DNA of 64,000 nucleotides from Mesorhizobium_K quangtriensis (GCF_040081925.1 NZ_JBEBMF010000001.1:1364001-1428000), one strand, 5' to 3'; shown: positions 43,289 through 52,139, numbered from the stretch's first letter. The notes: generated by a model from the sequence alone, not told the origin. A program made the numbers and translations.

Positions 43289-43699
43289 CCGTAACCCGTC
43301 AAGGCCTGTTGCCCAATTTGCACGATAGCGGGTTCGCAAGCGGTACGCGTCTGTTGCAACAACTGAGTCGCGAAGACGTCGTGATGTATTGTAGCCTTCG
43401 ATTGAGGTGCCGGAGAATGCCGCAACGGCCGGAAGTTTCGAGGAACCGTTGCAATACAATGCAGAACGTCTTTCGGGTTAATCCCGCGCTCACGCCGCAC
43501 AGGGCGCCGACCGCCGCGGCGCAGCGCACCGCGCGGCATGCCGACTCCGCCTGCGTTCTGCGACGAGGCCGGCAAAACCTGCGATCCGGATCTCCGTGGA
43601 ACCGGAGCTCGCCGCCACCCCCTCCATTGGCTCCAAGCACTGTAGCGCGCAGCCATCCGATCCGATGGACAATGTGGACTTCGGAATGCGAGAGGCGGC
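43289..43699. other. Gap without a convincing gene between the DUF4010 and ATPase genes
   Basis: About 410 bases. Open frames exist on both strands but are arginine-, proline- and alanine-rich without domain signatures or ribosome sites. A 10-base palindrome TGTTGCAACA lies near 43353-43362. It may contain the promoter of the DUF4010 gene. Confidence 0.5.
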
Positions 43700-45601
43700 T
43701 CATGCCTTTATCTCTTTCTGAGTTACAAGCGCGCCGTCACTCGGATGCGTCGGCCGGGGTTCGGCGGGTCGGATTCGAAGTGCGCGCAGCGCGTTGAGGA
43801 TGACCGCGACGTCGATGGCTTCCTGGATCAATGCGCCCTGCACGGGAGTGAGGTAGCCGAAGGCAGCGGCGACCATACCCATGACCGAAAGCCCGATTCC
43901 CGCGACAACGCTCTCGAGCGCGATGCGCCGCGCGCCGCGAGCGATCTCGACGCCCGGCCCGAGCCTGTCCACCCTGTCGACGAGCAGGACGACGTCGGCG
44001 GCTTCCGCGGACGCGGCTGCGCCGCGTGCTCCCATCGCCACGCCGATGTCGGCGGCCGCCAAGGCAGGAGCATCATTCACCCCGTCGCCGACCATCATCA
44101 CCGGACCGTGCTTGCGCTCCGTGAGAACGAGGAGAACCTTCTGATCAGGAGACAGTCCCGCTCGAATGCCGTCGAGATCGAGGCCGATTGTCACCCGCTC
44201 CGCAACCTCCTGCCGGTCCCCGGTGGCAAGGAGAATACGGTTGACCCCCTGTCGGCGCAGTCGCGACAGCATGTCATGCGTGCCCTCGCGCAAGGGATCG
44301 GCCATGACGATGTGGCCCGCGAGCTTGCCGTCGACGCCGACCGCCACCAGCACCGAGCCCGCCGACAGCGCCGGATGGGCGATGGCCCCGGCATCGACCT
44401 GTCCGGCGACGAAGCCATGGCCGCCGATGATTACCCGGCGACCCTCGACCATCCCGGTCAACCCTTCTCCAGGCCTCTCCCTGACCTCCTGCGGGACGGG
44501 CAGCGTCATTCCGAGCTGCTGCGCTCCGGCAACGATCGCCTGCGCGACGGGGTGTTTCGTCGCCTGGTCGAGTGCTGCTCCAAGCCGCAGCAACTCATCC
44601 GCCCCGATACCGTGATGAGTGTCTATCGAAACGATCCGCGGTCGGCCGTCGGTCAGCGTGCCGGTCTTGTCGAGAATGAGCGTGCGCGCGCGGGCCATGG
44701 CCTCCAGCGGCCCGGCCCCTTTGATGAGTACGCCGTAGTGGGCGGCGCGCGATAGCCCCGCCACCAGCGCCACGGGGACTGCCAGGATCAGCGGACACGG
44801 CGTCGCGACAACCAGCACAGCAACCGCCCGGATGGGGTCGTTCGTGAACCACCATGCGGCGAAGGCGATCGCCACAGTCACGAGCAAAAAGCCCAGGGAC
44901 CAGCGGTCGGCAAGGCGAGACATCGGGGCCTTGGAGGATTGGGCCTGTTCGACGAGGCGTACGATGCCAGCATAGGTGCTGTCGCGCGCCTCCCTCGTGG
45001 CAAGTAGATCGAACGCATCGCCGGCATTGGTCGAGCCGCTCATCGCCTCTGCGCCAGCAGCGAGCTTGATCGGCAGGGATTCGCCCGTCAGCGCGGAGGT
45101 GTCGAGGAACGCCGAAGGGGACTCGACCGTACCATCCACGGGAACGATGTCGCCCTGCCGGATCAGGAGCCGGTCTCCGGCCGCGATCTGGTCGAGTGGC
45201 ACGTCTTCCAGCCGGCCGTCCCGGTGCCGTGTTGCCATGCGCGGGACGCGCGCAAGAAGATCGCGCATCTCTTGCCGGGCGCGACCCTCGGCAAAGCTTT
45301 CGAGGAATGTGCCGCCGGAATACATGACCGCAACAACCGCGGCGGCCAGTGTCTCTCCGAACAGCAGGGCTGCGGTCATCGACAGCGCCGCGACGATATC
45401 CAACCCGACTTCGCCTCGCGTGAGGCTGCGCAGGATCTCGATCACCAGCGCGGCGAGGACAGGGACGACACCGATCATCCATGTGGTCGAAGCAAGGTCC
45501 GGCCTATCCATGACGTAGGCGAGGACGAGACCTCCCAAAAGACCGGCCACCGCCACAGCCAGAAGCCCCGTCTTTAGCCTGTCGCCTGCGGAATGTTCCA
45601 T
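43700..45601 (-). CDS. Heavy-metal P-type ATPase without N-terminal metal-binding domain
   Basis: A 633-residue P1B-type ATPase. It has the phosphatase loop LTGESLPIKL, the metal-site motif VVATPCPLILAVPVALVAG in the sixth helix region, the phosphorylation site DKTGTLTDGRP and the hinge MVGDGVNDAPALAAADIGVAMG. The metal motif is TPC, where Cu and Zn/Cd pumps have CPC and cobalt-type pumps SPC. There is no HMA domain, since the first helix starts about 15 residues in. The metal is therefore uncertain. The start is ATG 45601, and ATG 45625 is an alternative. Confidence 0.87.
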   Translation of the reverse strand: MEHSAGDRLKTGLLAVAVAGLLGGLVLAYVMDRPDLASTTWMIGVVPVLAALVIEILRSLTRGEVGLDIVAALSMTAALLFGETLAAAVVAVMYSGGTFLESFAEGRARQEMRDLLARVPRMATRHRDGRLEDVPLDQIAAGDRLLIRQGDIVPVDGTVESPSAFLDTSALTGESLPIKLAAGAEAMSGSTNAGDAFDLLATREARDSTYAGIVRLVEQAQSSKAPMSRLADRWSLGFLLVTVAIAFAAWWFTNDPIRAVAVLVVATPCPLILAVPVALVAGLSRAAHYGVLIKGAGPLEAMARARTLILDKTGTLTDGRPRIVSIDTHHGIGADELLRLGAALDQATKHPVAQAIVAGAQQLGMTLPVPQEVRERPGEGLTGMVEGRRVIIGGHGFVAGQVDAGAIAHPALSAGSVLVAVGVDGKLAGHIVMADPLREGTHDMLSRLRRQGVNRILLATGDRQEVAERVTIGLDLDGIRAGLSPDQKVLLVLTERKHGPVMMVGDGVNDAPALAAADIGVAMGARGAAASAEAADVVLLVDRVDRLGPGVEIARGARRIALESVVAGIGLSVMGMVAAAFGYLTPVQGALIQEAIDVAVILNALRALRIRPAEPRPTHPSDGALVTQKEIKA

Positions 45602-45953
45602 TCCAAAGTCGCTCCTGGGCGGCATGCTCCATGGCTTGCCCACGCCCCGTCCACGAACCGTATCGCGTTTGTCGCGATGCAGGAACAAGGCTTCGATGCC
45701 GATTTCCGCGCCCGAGTACTTCCTTCGTCAGACCCGAGGGCCATCAGTGCTGTTGCCCAGGCGTCGGCGACGGTTCACTGAGGGGATCAGCACTAGGTAG
45801 ATATCTCTTCACCGCGCTCGCCGCATCGATGGCTTCGAGGCGCGTACGACTTGAACGGACCACTTCATTGAGCGCCGTTCTGTCCGAGGCGGAACACGGC
45901 GGCCAATCCTGTGGCGGGTGATCCGCGTCAGCGGCGCCGCAGTCTGGCTGACA
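45602..45953. other. Gap without a convincing gene upstream of the ATPase
   Basis: About 350 bases between the ATPase start and the phosphorylase stop. The possible frames lack ribosome sites and family signatures. It presumably contains the ATPase promoter, but I see no clear -35/-10 pair. Confidence 0.45.
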
Positions 45954-47456
45954 TCAGGGTCGATCATCGGGTTCTAACGAAAAGCCGATATTGCGTTCGG
46001 CGGCTTCGGTCGCCAACGCCAGTTCTCCGGCGTGGGCCGCATGAATCCGATAGACGGCTTCGCCTGCCTCTACGACATCGCCTGTCTTCCTGAGAAGATC
46101 GATGCCGGCGCCACGATCCAGCGGAGCGCCCGCCAGCCGGGCTATCCGTGCCAGTCTGTAGCAGTCCATGTCGCAAACCCTCCCGTTGACCATCGCATGG
46201 ACGTCATGCGTCAACTCCCCGAGCTTGAAGGTCATCGGTGGGGGACCCTGCAGCCTCATTATTCGCTCCATCGAGCACAAGGCAGAGCCTGAGTCCAGCA
46301 ACTCTCTGGCACGTACATACCCGGTTCCGCCGCGGCACGCCGGATCCAGTTCGATGATGCGCGCCGCCAGTTGCAAGGATTTCTCGCGAAGGTCTGACGG
46401 CGCGCCCGCCTCACACCGCAGGACGGACATGACGTCACGCGCTTCCAGCACAGGCCCGATACCGCGCCCGACCGGCTCGGCGGCCGAAGTGATCGCGACA
46501 TCAATGTGCAGTCCGAGCCGGTCGCCGACAAATTCGAACAGCTTTCTCAGGCGCACCGCATCTTCCGTCCCGCGGACCTTGGCGGAGGGCCCTACGGGTA
46601 TATCCACCACCAGATGAGTGGATCCTGCCGCGACCTTCTTCGACAGGATGGAAGCCACCATCTGCTCGCGTGTGTCGATCCCCAGCGGGCGCTGCACCGA
46701 GATCATGATGTCATCGGCCGGCGAGAGGTTCACGTTGCCGCCCCAGACGATGCAGCCGCGACACTCGTTCACGACATGGCGCATTTCGTCGACCGACAGG
46801 TCGACGCGCGCCAGCACCTCCATCGTATCGGCTGTACCCGCTGGAGATGTGATGGACCGCGAGGACGTCTTGGGAATCGTGAGACCGTAGGCCGACACGA
46901 TCGGGACGATGATCATCGACGTGCGATTGCCCGGAATCCCGCCGATGCAGTGCTTGTCGACGACAGTCTGCTGAGACCACTCGAGCTTCCGGCCGACCGA
47001 GATCATGGCTTGTGTGAGCGCCAGGAGTTCGTCTGTGGTCATGAAACTCGCCGAACCGATCAGGAAGGCTGCGAGATCCATTTCGCTGTATCTGCGGTGG
47101 GCGATATCGACGACAATGTTGCGGATGTCGTCCGACGAAAGCGTCACGCCCCTGATCTTCGAGCGGACGCTTTCGAGGCTGCGAGGAGGCACCGCCGGTG
47201 CGATCATGACGGCAGAGCCTTCCGGCAGGCCGAGGCTTGAGAAACCCTGCTCCGACAGCCCGAGTTCGTCATCCGCGACGATACCCTCGTCGTCGGCAAT
47301 GGCGAGCGATGCGAGAACCTCGCGTCCACCTTCCCCGGTGATACTGACCTTTTTCAGAGCCCGGTGCTGGTCGGGTCTGAACAGCTGGCAGTGCCTGTCG
47401 ACATAGGCAATGCTCTCGTTGTGCGTGTCGATCCTGATTCGCTTCAGCTTCAGCAA
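45954..47456 (-). CDS. AMP phosphorylase-type nucleoside/nucleotide phosphorylase
   Basis: A 500-residue member of the DeoA family. Its N-terminal extension of about 95 residues precedes the DeoA-like core, as in archaeal AMP phosphorylase and unlike the roughly 440-residue thymidine phosphorylase. The core shows DKHCIGGIPGNRTSMIIVPI, KTSSRSITSPAGTADTMEVL, and a C-terminal barrel-sandwich domain with VVEAGEAVYRIHA. AMP phosphorylase converts NMP plus phosphate to base plus ribose 1,5-bisphosphate. The start is a TTG at 47456 with a distant GAGG. It diverges from the MBL nuclease gene across a perfect palindrome. Confidence 0.87.
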   Translation of the reverse strand: MLKLKRIRIDTHNESIAYVDRHCQLFRPDQHRALKKVSITGEGGREVLASLAIADDEGIVADDELGLSEQGFSSLGLPEGSAVMIAPAVPPRSLESVRSKIRGVTLSSDDIRNIVVDIAHRRYSEMDLAAFLIGSASFMTTDELLALTQAMISVGRKLEWSQQTVVDKHCIGGIPGNRTSMIIVPIVSAYGLTIPKTSSRSITSPAGTADTMEVLARVDLSVDEMRHVVNECRGCIVWGGNVNLSPADDIMISVQRPLGIDTREQMVASILSKKVAAGSTHLVVDIPVGPSAKVRGTEDAVRLRKLFEFVGDRLGLHIDVAITSAAEPVGRGIGPVLEARDVMSVLRCEAGAPSDLREKSLQLAARIIELDPACRGGTGYVRARELLDSGSALCSMERIMRLQGPPPMTFKLGELTHDVHAMVNGRVCDMDCYRLARIARLAGAPLDRGAGIDLLRKTGDVVEAGEAVYRIHAAHAGELALATEAAERNIGFSLEPDDRP

Positions 47457-47501
47457 TGCGGACAGGTTCCTCGGTCACGCCCATGATTACCGGGCAACTC
47501 T

Positions 47502-47522
47502 TTCATGCTAGGCTAGCATGAA
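47502..47522. promoter_or_regulatory. Perfect palindromic operator between phosphorylase and MBL nuclease genes
   Basis: Arms TTCATGCTA (47502-47510) and TAGCATGAA (47514-47522) flank a GGC centre. It lies 46 bases from one start and about 105 from the other, in the only intergenic stretch shared by the divergent pair. It is a likely site for one regulator controlling both genes. No matching regulator is in the island. Confidence 0.7.
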
Positions 47523-47626
47523 GTTCGGAGGCCTTCGAGACTGATCGCAACCAGAGGCCTTCCATCGGTCATCCGTTCGACGGGAGAGCGCGGTACTCTT
47601 CTGTTCGAGAAATCCTGAAGGGGCCT

Positions 47627-49222
47627 ATGTATCCGGTTATGCGCTTTCACGGTGCCGCCCGCGGCGTTACCGGCTCCTGTTATGAGATCGAAACCGGACA
47701 CTGCCGCGTACTCGTCGATTGCGGCATGTTCCAGGGATCAAAATCAGAGAAGGAGCTGAACTACGGCGACTTTCCCTTCAGGCCGGACGCGATCGACGCC
47801 GTTATCCTCACCCACGCCCATATCGACCACAGCGGCCTTCTTCCGAAACTGATCAAGCGCGGTTTCGCAGGGCCGATCTACGCCACCTCGCCGACAATCG
47901 ACCTTTGCTCGGTCATGCTGCCGGATTCGGCGCACATCCAGGAGATGGAAGTCGAGCACCTCAACCGCCGCAACGCGCAGCGGGGGCGTCAACAGGTCAC
48001 GCCTATTTATTCCATCGCAGACGTCGCCGATTGCATGCGCACGTTCCGGCCTGTGCAGTATGGTCAGTGGACGAACGTCGCGGCCGCAATCCGCGCACGT
48101 TACTGGAACGCCGGACATCTGCTCGGATCGGCCTCGGTCGAGATCGAGATCGATAGCGACACACAGGAAGGGCCGCTGCGGCTCCTGTTCTCCGGCGATA
48201 TCGGACCCGGCCAGAAGCTGCTGCAGCCCGAGCCGGACGGCCCGAGCGGCGTGGACTATCTCATCTGTGAAAGCACGTATGGCGATCGCGACAGGTCAGA
48301 GATTTCTCGTGCAAGTCGCCGAGCTATGTTGGGCGAGGAAGTCAGACGCGCAGCCGAGCAGAGAGGTCCGCTCGTAATCCCGTCTTTCGCGGTCGAGCGT
48401 ACCCAGGAACTCCTGGTGGACCTTTACCTGCTTGCACGCGATGGCTCGATACCGTCCGGACCGATTTTCGTCGATTCGCCCCTGGCAACCCGTGCCAGCG
48501 CTGTCTTCGAGCGTCATGCCGCGGAGATAGAAGGTGGAGAAGAGTTGCTCGCGGCGCTGCGGTCCGACACCATTCACTTCACCGAGACCGTCGAACAAAG
48601 CAAGGCCATAAATCGGCTTTCCGGCTTCTTCATCGTGATCGCTGCAAGCGGGATGTGCGATGCCGGTCGTATCCGCCATCATCTCAAGGCGAACCTCTGG
48701 CGACACAACGCCACGATCATGACGGCGGGCTTTCAGGCTCAGGGGTCTCTCGGGCGCATTCTGCTAGACGGCGCCTCGCGTGTCCGCATCCAGGGTGAGG
48801 AAATCGACGTCAAGGCGCGCATTGAACAGTTCGACTTCTATTCCGGCCATGCCGACGCGTCAGAACTCGTTTCATGGGTGAAGAAGCGCTTCCCGGTGCG
48901 CCGATCGATATTCCTCACGCACGGAGAGGAACCTGGCCTCAATGGGTTGCGCGACCGGATTTCATCCTCTCTGGGGTACAATCGGCTCATCATGCCGCTC
49001 ATCGACGATGCCTATGAGCTTGGCCCCGATGCTGCCCGCGAGATCGACGTCAACAGGCCTCGCCGGCTGAAGCCTGAAAAGGTTGCGCGGCTCGACTGGC
49101 ACAATGACCTCTCCAGGCTCATCATCGACATCACTCAGAAGGTCAACGCTGCCGCCGACGAACGAGCTCGTTCGGCAGTTATCAGGCGCTTGCGGCGTGG
49201 GCTGGAAGACAGATCCGAATAG
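47627..49222 (+). CDS. Beta-CASP metallo-beta-lactamase nuclease (CPSF-like)
   Basis: A 531-residue protein with an N-terminal metallo-beta-lactamase domain, including the zinc motif THAHIDHSGLLPKL (HxHxDH, near residue 63) and HLLGSASVEIEI. A beta-CASP domain follows from about residue 230, with PSFAVERTQELL and IVIAASGMCDAGRIRHHL. The C-terminal RMMBL region has FSGHADASELVSW and IFLTHGEEPGLNGLR. These match KH-less CPSF-73-like RNA-processing nucleases. It probably cleaves or trims RNA. It diverges from the AMP-phosphorylase-type gene, which could use nucleotides released from RNA. Confidence 0.88.
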   Translation: MYPVMRFHGAARGVTGSCYEIETGHCRVLVDCGMFQGSKSEKELNYGDFPFRPDAIDAVILTHAHIDHSGLLPKLIKRGFAGPIYATSPTIDLCSVMLPDSAHIQEMEVEHLNRRNAQRGRQQVTPIYSIADVADCMRTFRPVQYGQWTNVAAAIRARYWNAGHLLGSASVEIEIDSDTQEGPLRLLFSGDIGPGQKLLQPEPDGPSGVDYLICESTYGDRDRSEISRASRRAMLGEEVRRAAEQRGPLVIPSFAVERTQELLVDLYLLARDGSIPSGPIFVDSPLATRASAVFERHAAEIEGGEELLAALRSDTIHFTETVEQSKAINRLSGFFIVIAASGMCDAGRIRHHLKANLWRHNATIMTAGFQAQGSLGRILLDGASRVRIQGEEIDVKARIEQFDFYSGHADASELVSWVKKRFPVRRSIFLTHGEEPGLNGLRDRISSSLGYNRLIMPLIDDAYELGPDAAREIDVNRPRRLKPEKVARLDWHNDLSRLIIDITQKVNAAADERARSAVIRRLRRGLEDRSE

Positions 49223-49275
49223 CCGATGCAGCCGCCGACCGATCGGCAGCCGCATAGCCTCCGGCTAAATGGGCG

Positions 49276-49298
49276 GATGCGGAAGAAGGGATAGCGAT
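49276..49298 (+). repeat. Right direct repeat (attR-like) of the accessory island
   Basis: An exact 23-base copy of 41770-41792. It is followed by diverged sequence that still matches the DNA right of the left copy (for example CGCTTTCG and TTTCGG), so the repeated unit was once about 55 bases. Confidence 0.85.
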
Positions 49299-49372
49299 AC
49301 CATTTGTAACGCTTTCGCCCTGTTTTCGGACACTTGTCTCGCCACGCGGGGCTGTGCGGGCTAGTTTAGGAT

Positions 49373-49930
49373 ATGGACACCTTCCGCTGGCTCGCCGTTG
49401 TTCTCTCGACCATCCTTGGTCTGGCCACAACACGCATCCTCAGTGGCTTCGTCTCCGCTTTCAAGATGAGACGCCGGACAACACCCGATTGGCTGCCGCT
49501 CCTGATGGCTGCCGTGATCCTGACGGAAATCTTCCAGTTCTGGTGGGCGCTGGCCGAGCTTCTCCAGCGCCCGCAATGGTCCATCATCGATTTCGGCCTG
49601 TTGATCGCCCTCGCCATGACGCTGTTCCTTGCTGCGGCGCTGATCTCACCCAGCGAGGCCGATCTCGCGGAAGGGCCGGGTTTCTTTCAGCGTGATGGCC
49701 GCTACGCCCTTCTTGCGCTCGCCGTGTTTCACCTCGCTGCTCTTGTCACGAACTGGTGGCTGTGGAACCAGCCACCATGGGCTGCTCAGGCCTTGCCGGT
49801 CATTGGGCTGGCAGTGATCTGCGTGGCTGCTGCCGTGACAAGCCAGCGCCGCGTCCAGGCGACGATTGCGGTGCTGTACCTTTTGCTTGGGCTAGCCGCC
49901 GTCATCGTTGTGTCGCCGTCTTCTTACTGA
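49373..49930 (+). CDS. Polytopic membrane protein of unknown function
   Basis: A 185-residue protein with about five or six hydrophobic segments, tryptophan-rich between helices (FQFWWALAELLQRPQW, TNWWLWNQPPW). The first helix is cut by a short basic loop (FKMRRRTTPDW). No family is recognised. It is the first gene after the island on the right and converges with pdxH. Confidence 0.72.
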   Translation: MDTFRWLAVVLSTILGLATTRILSGFVSAFKMRRRTTPDWLPLLMAAVILTEIFQFWWALAELLQRPQWSIIDFGLLIALAMTLFLAAALISPSEADLAEGPGFFQRDGRYALLALAVFHLAALVTNWWLWNQPPWAAQALPVIGLAVICVAAAVTSQRRVQATIAVLYLLLGLAAVIVVSPSSY

Positions 49931-49969
49931 TTGTAAACTTCAAGCAGGGCGTGTCCGCCGAATATTTCC

Positions 49970-50587
49970 CTAGGGATACAGCCGCGCCTTCTCCCATTCA
50001 CCGCCCTCGGATCGCTTGAACACAACGCGATCATGCAGCCTGAACGGCCGGTCGTGCCAGAACTCGATCTGCGACGGCACGATCCGGAAACCCGACCAGT
50101 ACTTCGGCCTTGGGATCTCGCCGATCGCATAGCGCGCCGTATATTCCGCCACTGCCTTCTCCAGCGCGAACCGGCTTTCCAGCGGGCGCGACTGTTTCGA
50201 GGCCCAGGCGCCGATGCGGCTGCCGCGCGGGCGGGTGGCGTAATATGCGTCCGCCTCGTCATCGCTGACGATCTCGACCGGCCCGCGTACCCGCACCTGC
50301 CGGCGCAGCGATTTCCAGTGGAAGCACATCGCCGCCTTCATATTGCCAAGGATTTCGCGACCCTTGGCGCTCTCGAAATTGGTGTAGAAGACGAAGCCGC
50401 GCCCGTCGAAGTCCTTCAGCAGCACCATCCGCACGTCCGGCAGTCCTTCGGCGTCGACGGTCGCCAGCGCCAGCGCGTTCGGATCGTTCAGTTCGCTCTT
50501 CGTGGCGTCTTCCAGCCATGCGGAGAAAAGCCGAAACGGCTCCGCTGCCTCGGTAAAGTCACCACCCGTTAACCCCGTATCGCTCAT
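49970..50587 (-). CDS. pdxH: Pyridoxamine 5'-phosphate oxidase
   Basis: PdxH oxidises pyridoxine or pyridoxamine 5'-phosphate to PLP using FMN and oxygen. The 205-residue product shows NALALATVDAEGLPDVRMVL, DGRGFVFYTNFESAKGREI and FHWKSLRRQVRVRGPVE. The C-terminal signature is FWHDRPFRLHDRVVFKR. The ATG at 50587 begins MSDTGLTGGDFTEAAEPF, close to other alphaproteobacterial PdxH proteins. It diverges from a lipoprotein gene. Confidence 0.96.
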   Translation of the reverse strand: MSDTGLTGGDFTEAAEPFRLFSAWLEDATKSELNDPNALALATVDAEGLPDVRMVLLKDFDGRGFVFYTNFESAKGREILGNMKAAMCFHWKSLRRQVRVRGPVEIVSDDEADAYYATRPRGSRIGAWASKQSRPLESRFALEKAVAEYTARYAIGEIPRPKYWSGFRIVPSQIEFWHDRPFRLHDRVVFKRSEGGEWEKARLYP

Positions 50588-50627
50588 AATTTAACTTTAA
50601 CCCTCTGGTTCGCGGGGAGAATGCCGA

Positions 50628-51113
50628 TTGCCGCGCGCTGCGCAAGCCGATCAGCCAGCGTTTTTTGATGGTCCTGAGCTGCGCGCCTTGCCGGGCGTGG
50701 CGTTGCTTTGCGCTGTGACCATGCTGACGGGCTGCGGGGCAGGCGGTTTCAGCCTGGAGAAGGCCGAGGTCGATCGCAGCCTTTACACCAGCAGCGCCCC
50801 GTCGACTGCTGGAACATTCGATGCCGAGCGCTTCTCCGACGAAGCCACCATCCGCAACGCCGTGACATCGGCCGACCTGGAGACGCTGGGTGAGGCGCCG
50901 CTGCTTTGGGCCAACGCCGGCACGGGCGCGCGCGGCCAGATCATGGGGATAGCCGAGAAGAAAGCGCCTGGCACGCTCTGCCGCCAGTTCAGCGCCACCC
51001 GCGAAAGCTTCGACGGCGTCGCCATGTTCCGCGGCGAGGCCTGCATGGTCGGCACGAGCGGTTCCTGGCGCATGACGAGTTTTGAGCCTGCCACCTCTGG
51101 AATTTCTTCCTAA
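50628..51113 (+). CDS. Probable lipoprotein, RT0821/Lpp0805-like surface protein
   Basis: A protein of up to 161 residues with a lipobox after a hydrophobic stretch (VALLCAVTMLTGCGAGG, cysteine near residue 36). The mature part has the family end pattern GTLCRQFSATRESFDGVAMFRGEACM followed by a WRM tryptophan. The family is related to the 17-kDa surface antigens of rickettsiae, and its role is unclear. The start at the TTG at 50628 gives a long signal, and a shorter form is possible. It diverges from pdxH. Confidence 0.7.
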   Translation: MPRAAQADQPAFFDGPELRALPGVALLCAVTMLTGCGAGGFSLEKAEVDRSLYTSSAPSTAGTFDAERFSDEATIRNAVTSADLETLGEAPLLWANAGTGARGQIMGIAEKKAPGTLCRQFSATRESFDGVAMFRGEACMVGTSGSWRMTSFEPATSGISS

Positions 51114-51188
51114 CCAAACGCATATATCAGGGCGAACAAACTCCCTATATTCACAGCGACAAAGCTGAAGAATCGCAGGCAATTGAAG

Positions 51189-52139
51189 ATGCGCGATCCC
51201 TATGAGGTGCTGGGCGTTGCCAAGAACGCCTCGGCCAAAGACATAAAAGCGGCGTACCGCAAGCTCGCCAAGAAGCATCACCCTGACCAGAATCCGGGCG
51301 ACGCCAAGGCGAAGGACCGTTTTGCGGCGGCCAACCAGGCCTACGAGATCATCGGCGACGAGAAGCAGCGCGCTGCGTTCGACCGTGGCGAGATTGATGC
51401 CGAGGGCAAGCCGAAATTCCAGGGTTTTGAAGGATTCCAGGGAGCGCATGGCGCAGGCAGCGATCCCTTCGCCGGCTTCCGCCGCCAGCAGGGCGGCCCG
51501 GGCGCCCAGCATTTCGAGTTCCGCAGCGCGGGCGGCAGTCCGTTCGGCGGAGGCGGTGCCGACGACATCTTCTCGGACCTTTTCAGCCAGGCCTTCTCGC
51601 AGCGTGGCGGTGCCGGTACCTCGGGAGCGGGCGGTAGGCAGCGTGCCGCACCCGCCGGGAACGACATCAACGTCACCCTTGACGTGACCGTCGAGGAAGT
51701 CGCGACTGCGCCCAAGGTCACCGCGCAGTTCCCCGACGGGCGCAAGATCGCCGTCAAGCTGCCGACCTTTGTCGAGGACGGCCAGACCATTCGGCTGAAA
51801 GGGCAGGGCGAGCAGGGTCTCGGCCAACCCGGAGACGCGCTGGTCAAGGTGCGCCTGCGCAAGCACCCGCGCTACCGCGTAGAAGGCCGCGACCTGCATG
51901 TAGACCTTCCGGTGCCGCTGAAGGATGCGGTGCTCGGGGCTAAACAGGCCGTGGAGACGCCAACCGGCCGCATCGCGGTCAATGTGCCCGCATGGTCGAG
52001 TTCCGACAAGGTTCTGCGGCTGAAGGGACGCGGCCTGCCCGAAAAGACCGGTGGACATGGCGATTTTTACGTCCACGTCCGGATCATGCTACCCGAGGGC
52101 GGCGATCCCGAACTGGAATCTTTGATGCGCAAGGGCTGA
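51189..52139 (+). CDS. DnaJ-class co-chaperone (CbpA-like)
   Basis: A 316-residue J-domain protein with the HPD motif at residues 31-33. A glycine/phenylalanine-rich linker (about 75-160) and a C-terminal substrate-binding domain (INVTLDVTVEEVATAPKV, then LRLKGRGLPEKTGGHGDFYV) follow. It lacks the cysteine zinc-finger repeats of true DnaJ, so it is the CbpA type that stimulates DnaK ATPase. The ATG at 51189 is chosen to start MRDPYEVLGV. A TTG at 51183 would add two residues. It lies upstream of fabI. Confidence 0.93.
   Translation: MRDPYEVLGVAKNASAKDIKAAYRKLAKKHHPDQNPGDAKAKDRFAAANQAYEIIGDEKQRAAFDRGEIDAEGKPKFQGFEGFQGAHGAGSDPFAGFRRQQGGPGAQHFEFRSAGGSPFGGGGADDIFSDLFSQAFSQRGGAGTSGAGGRQRAAPAGNDINVTLDVTVEEVATAPKVTAQFPDGRKIAVKLPTFVEDGQTIRLKGQGEQGLGQPGDALVKVRLRKHPRYRVEGRDLHVDLPVPLKDAVLGAKQAVETPTGRIAVNVPAWSSSDKVLRLKGRGLPEKTGGHGDFYVHVRIMLPEGGDPELESLMRKG

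Larger units (their letters stand above)
41793..49298. mobile_element. Accessory island flanked by 23-base direct repeats
   Basis: The 7.5-kb segment between the two repeat copies holds four large genes unlike their core neighbours: a MgtC/DUF4010 membrane protein, a metal P-type ATPase, an AMP-phosphorylase-type enzyme and a metallo-beta-lactamase nuclease. Repeats placed at the 3' end of a target gene that stays intact are typical of site-specific integration. No integrase or transposase gene is visible, so the element is either non-autonomous or has lost its enzyme. The 233 bases between the left repeat and the first gene hold no reading frame that I can support. Confidence 0.65.

Noticed and set aside
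43285..43797. Possible genes on either strand between the DUF4010 and ATPase genes
   Set aside because: The frames are Arg/Pro/Ala-rich, lack ribosome sites and family signatures, and overlap each other.
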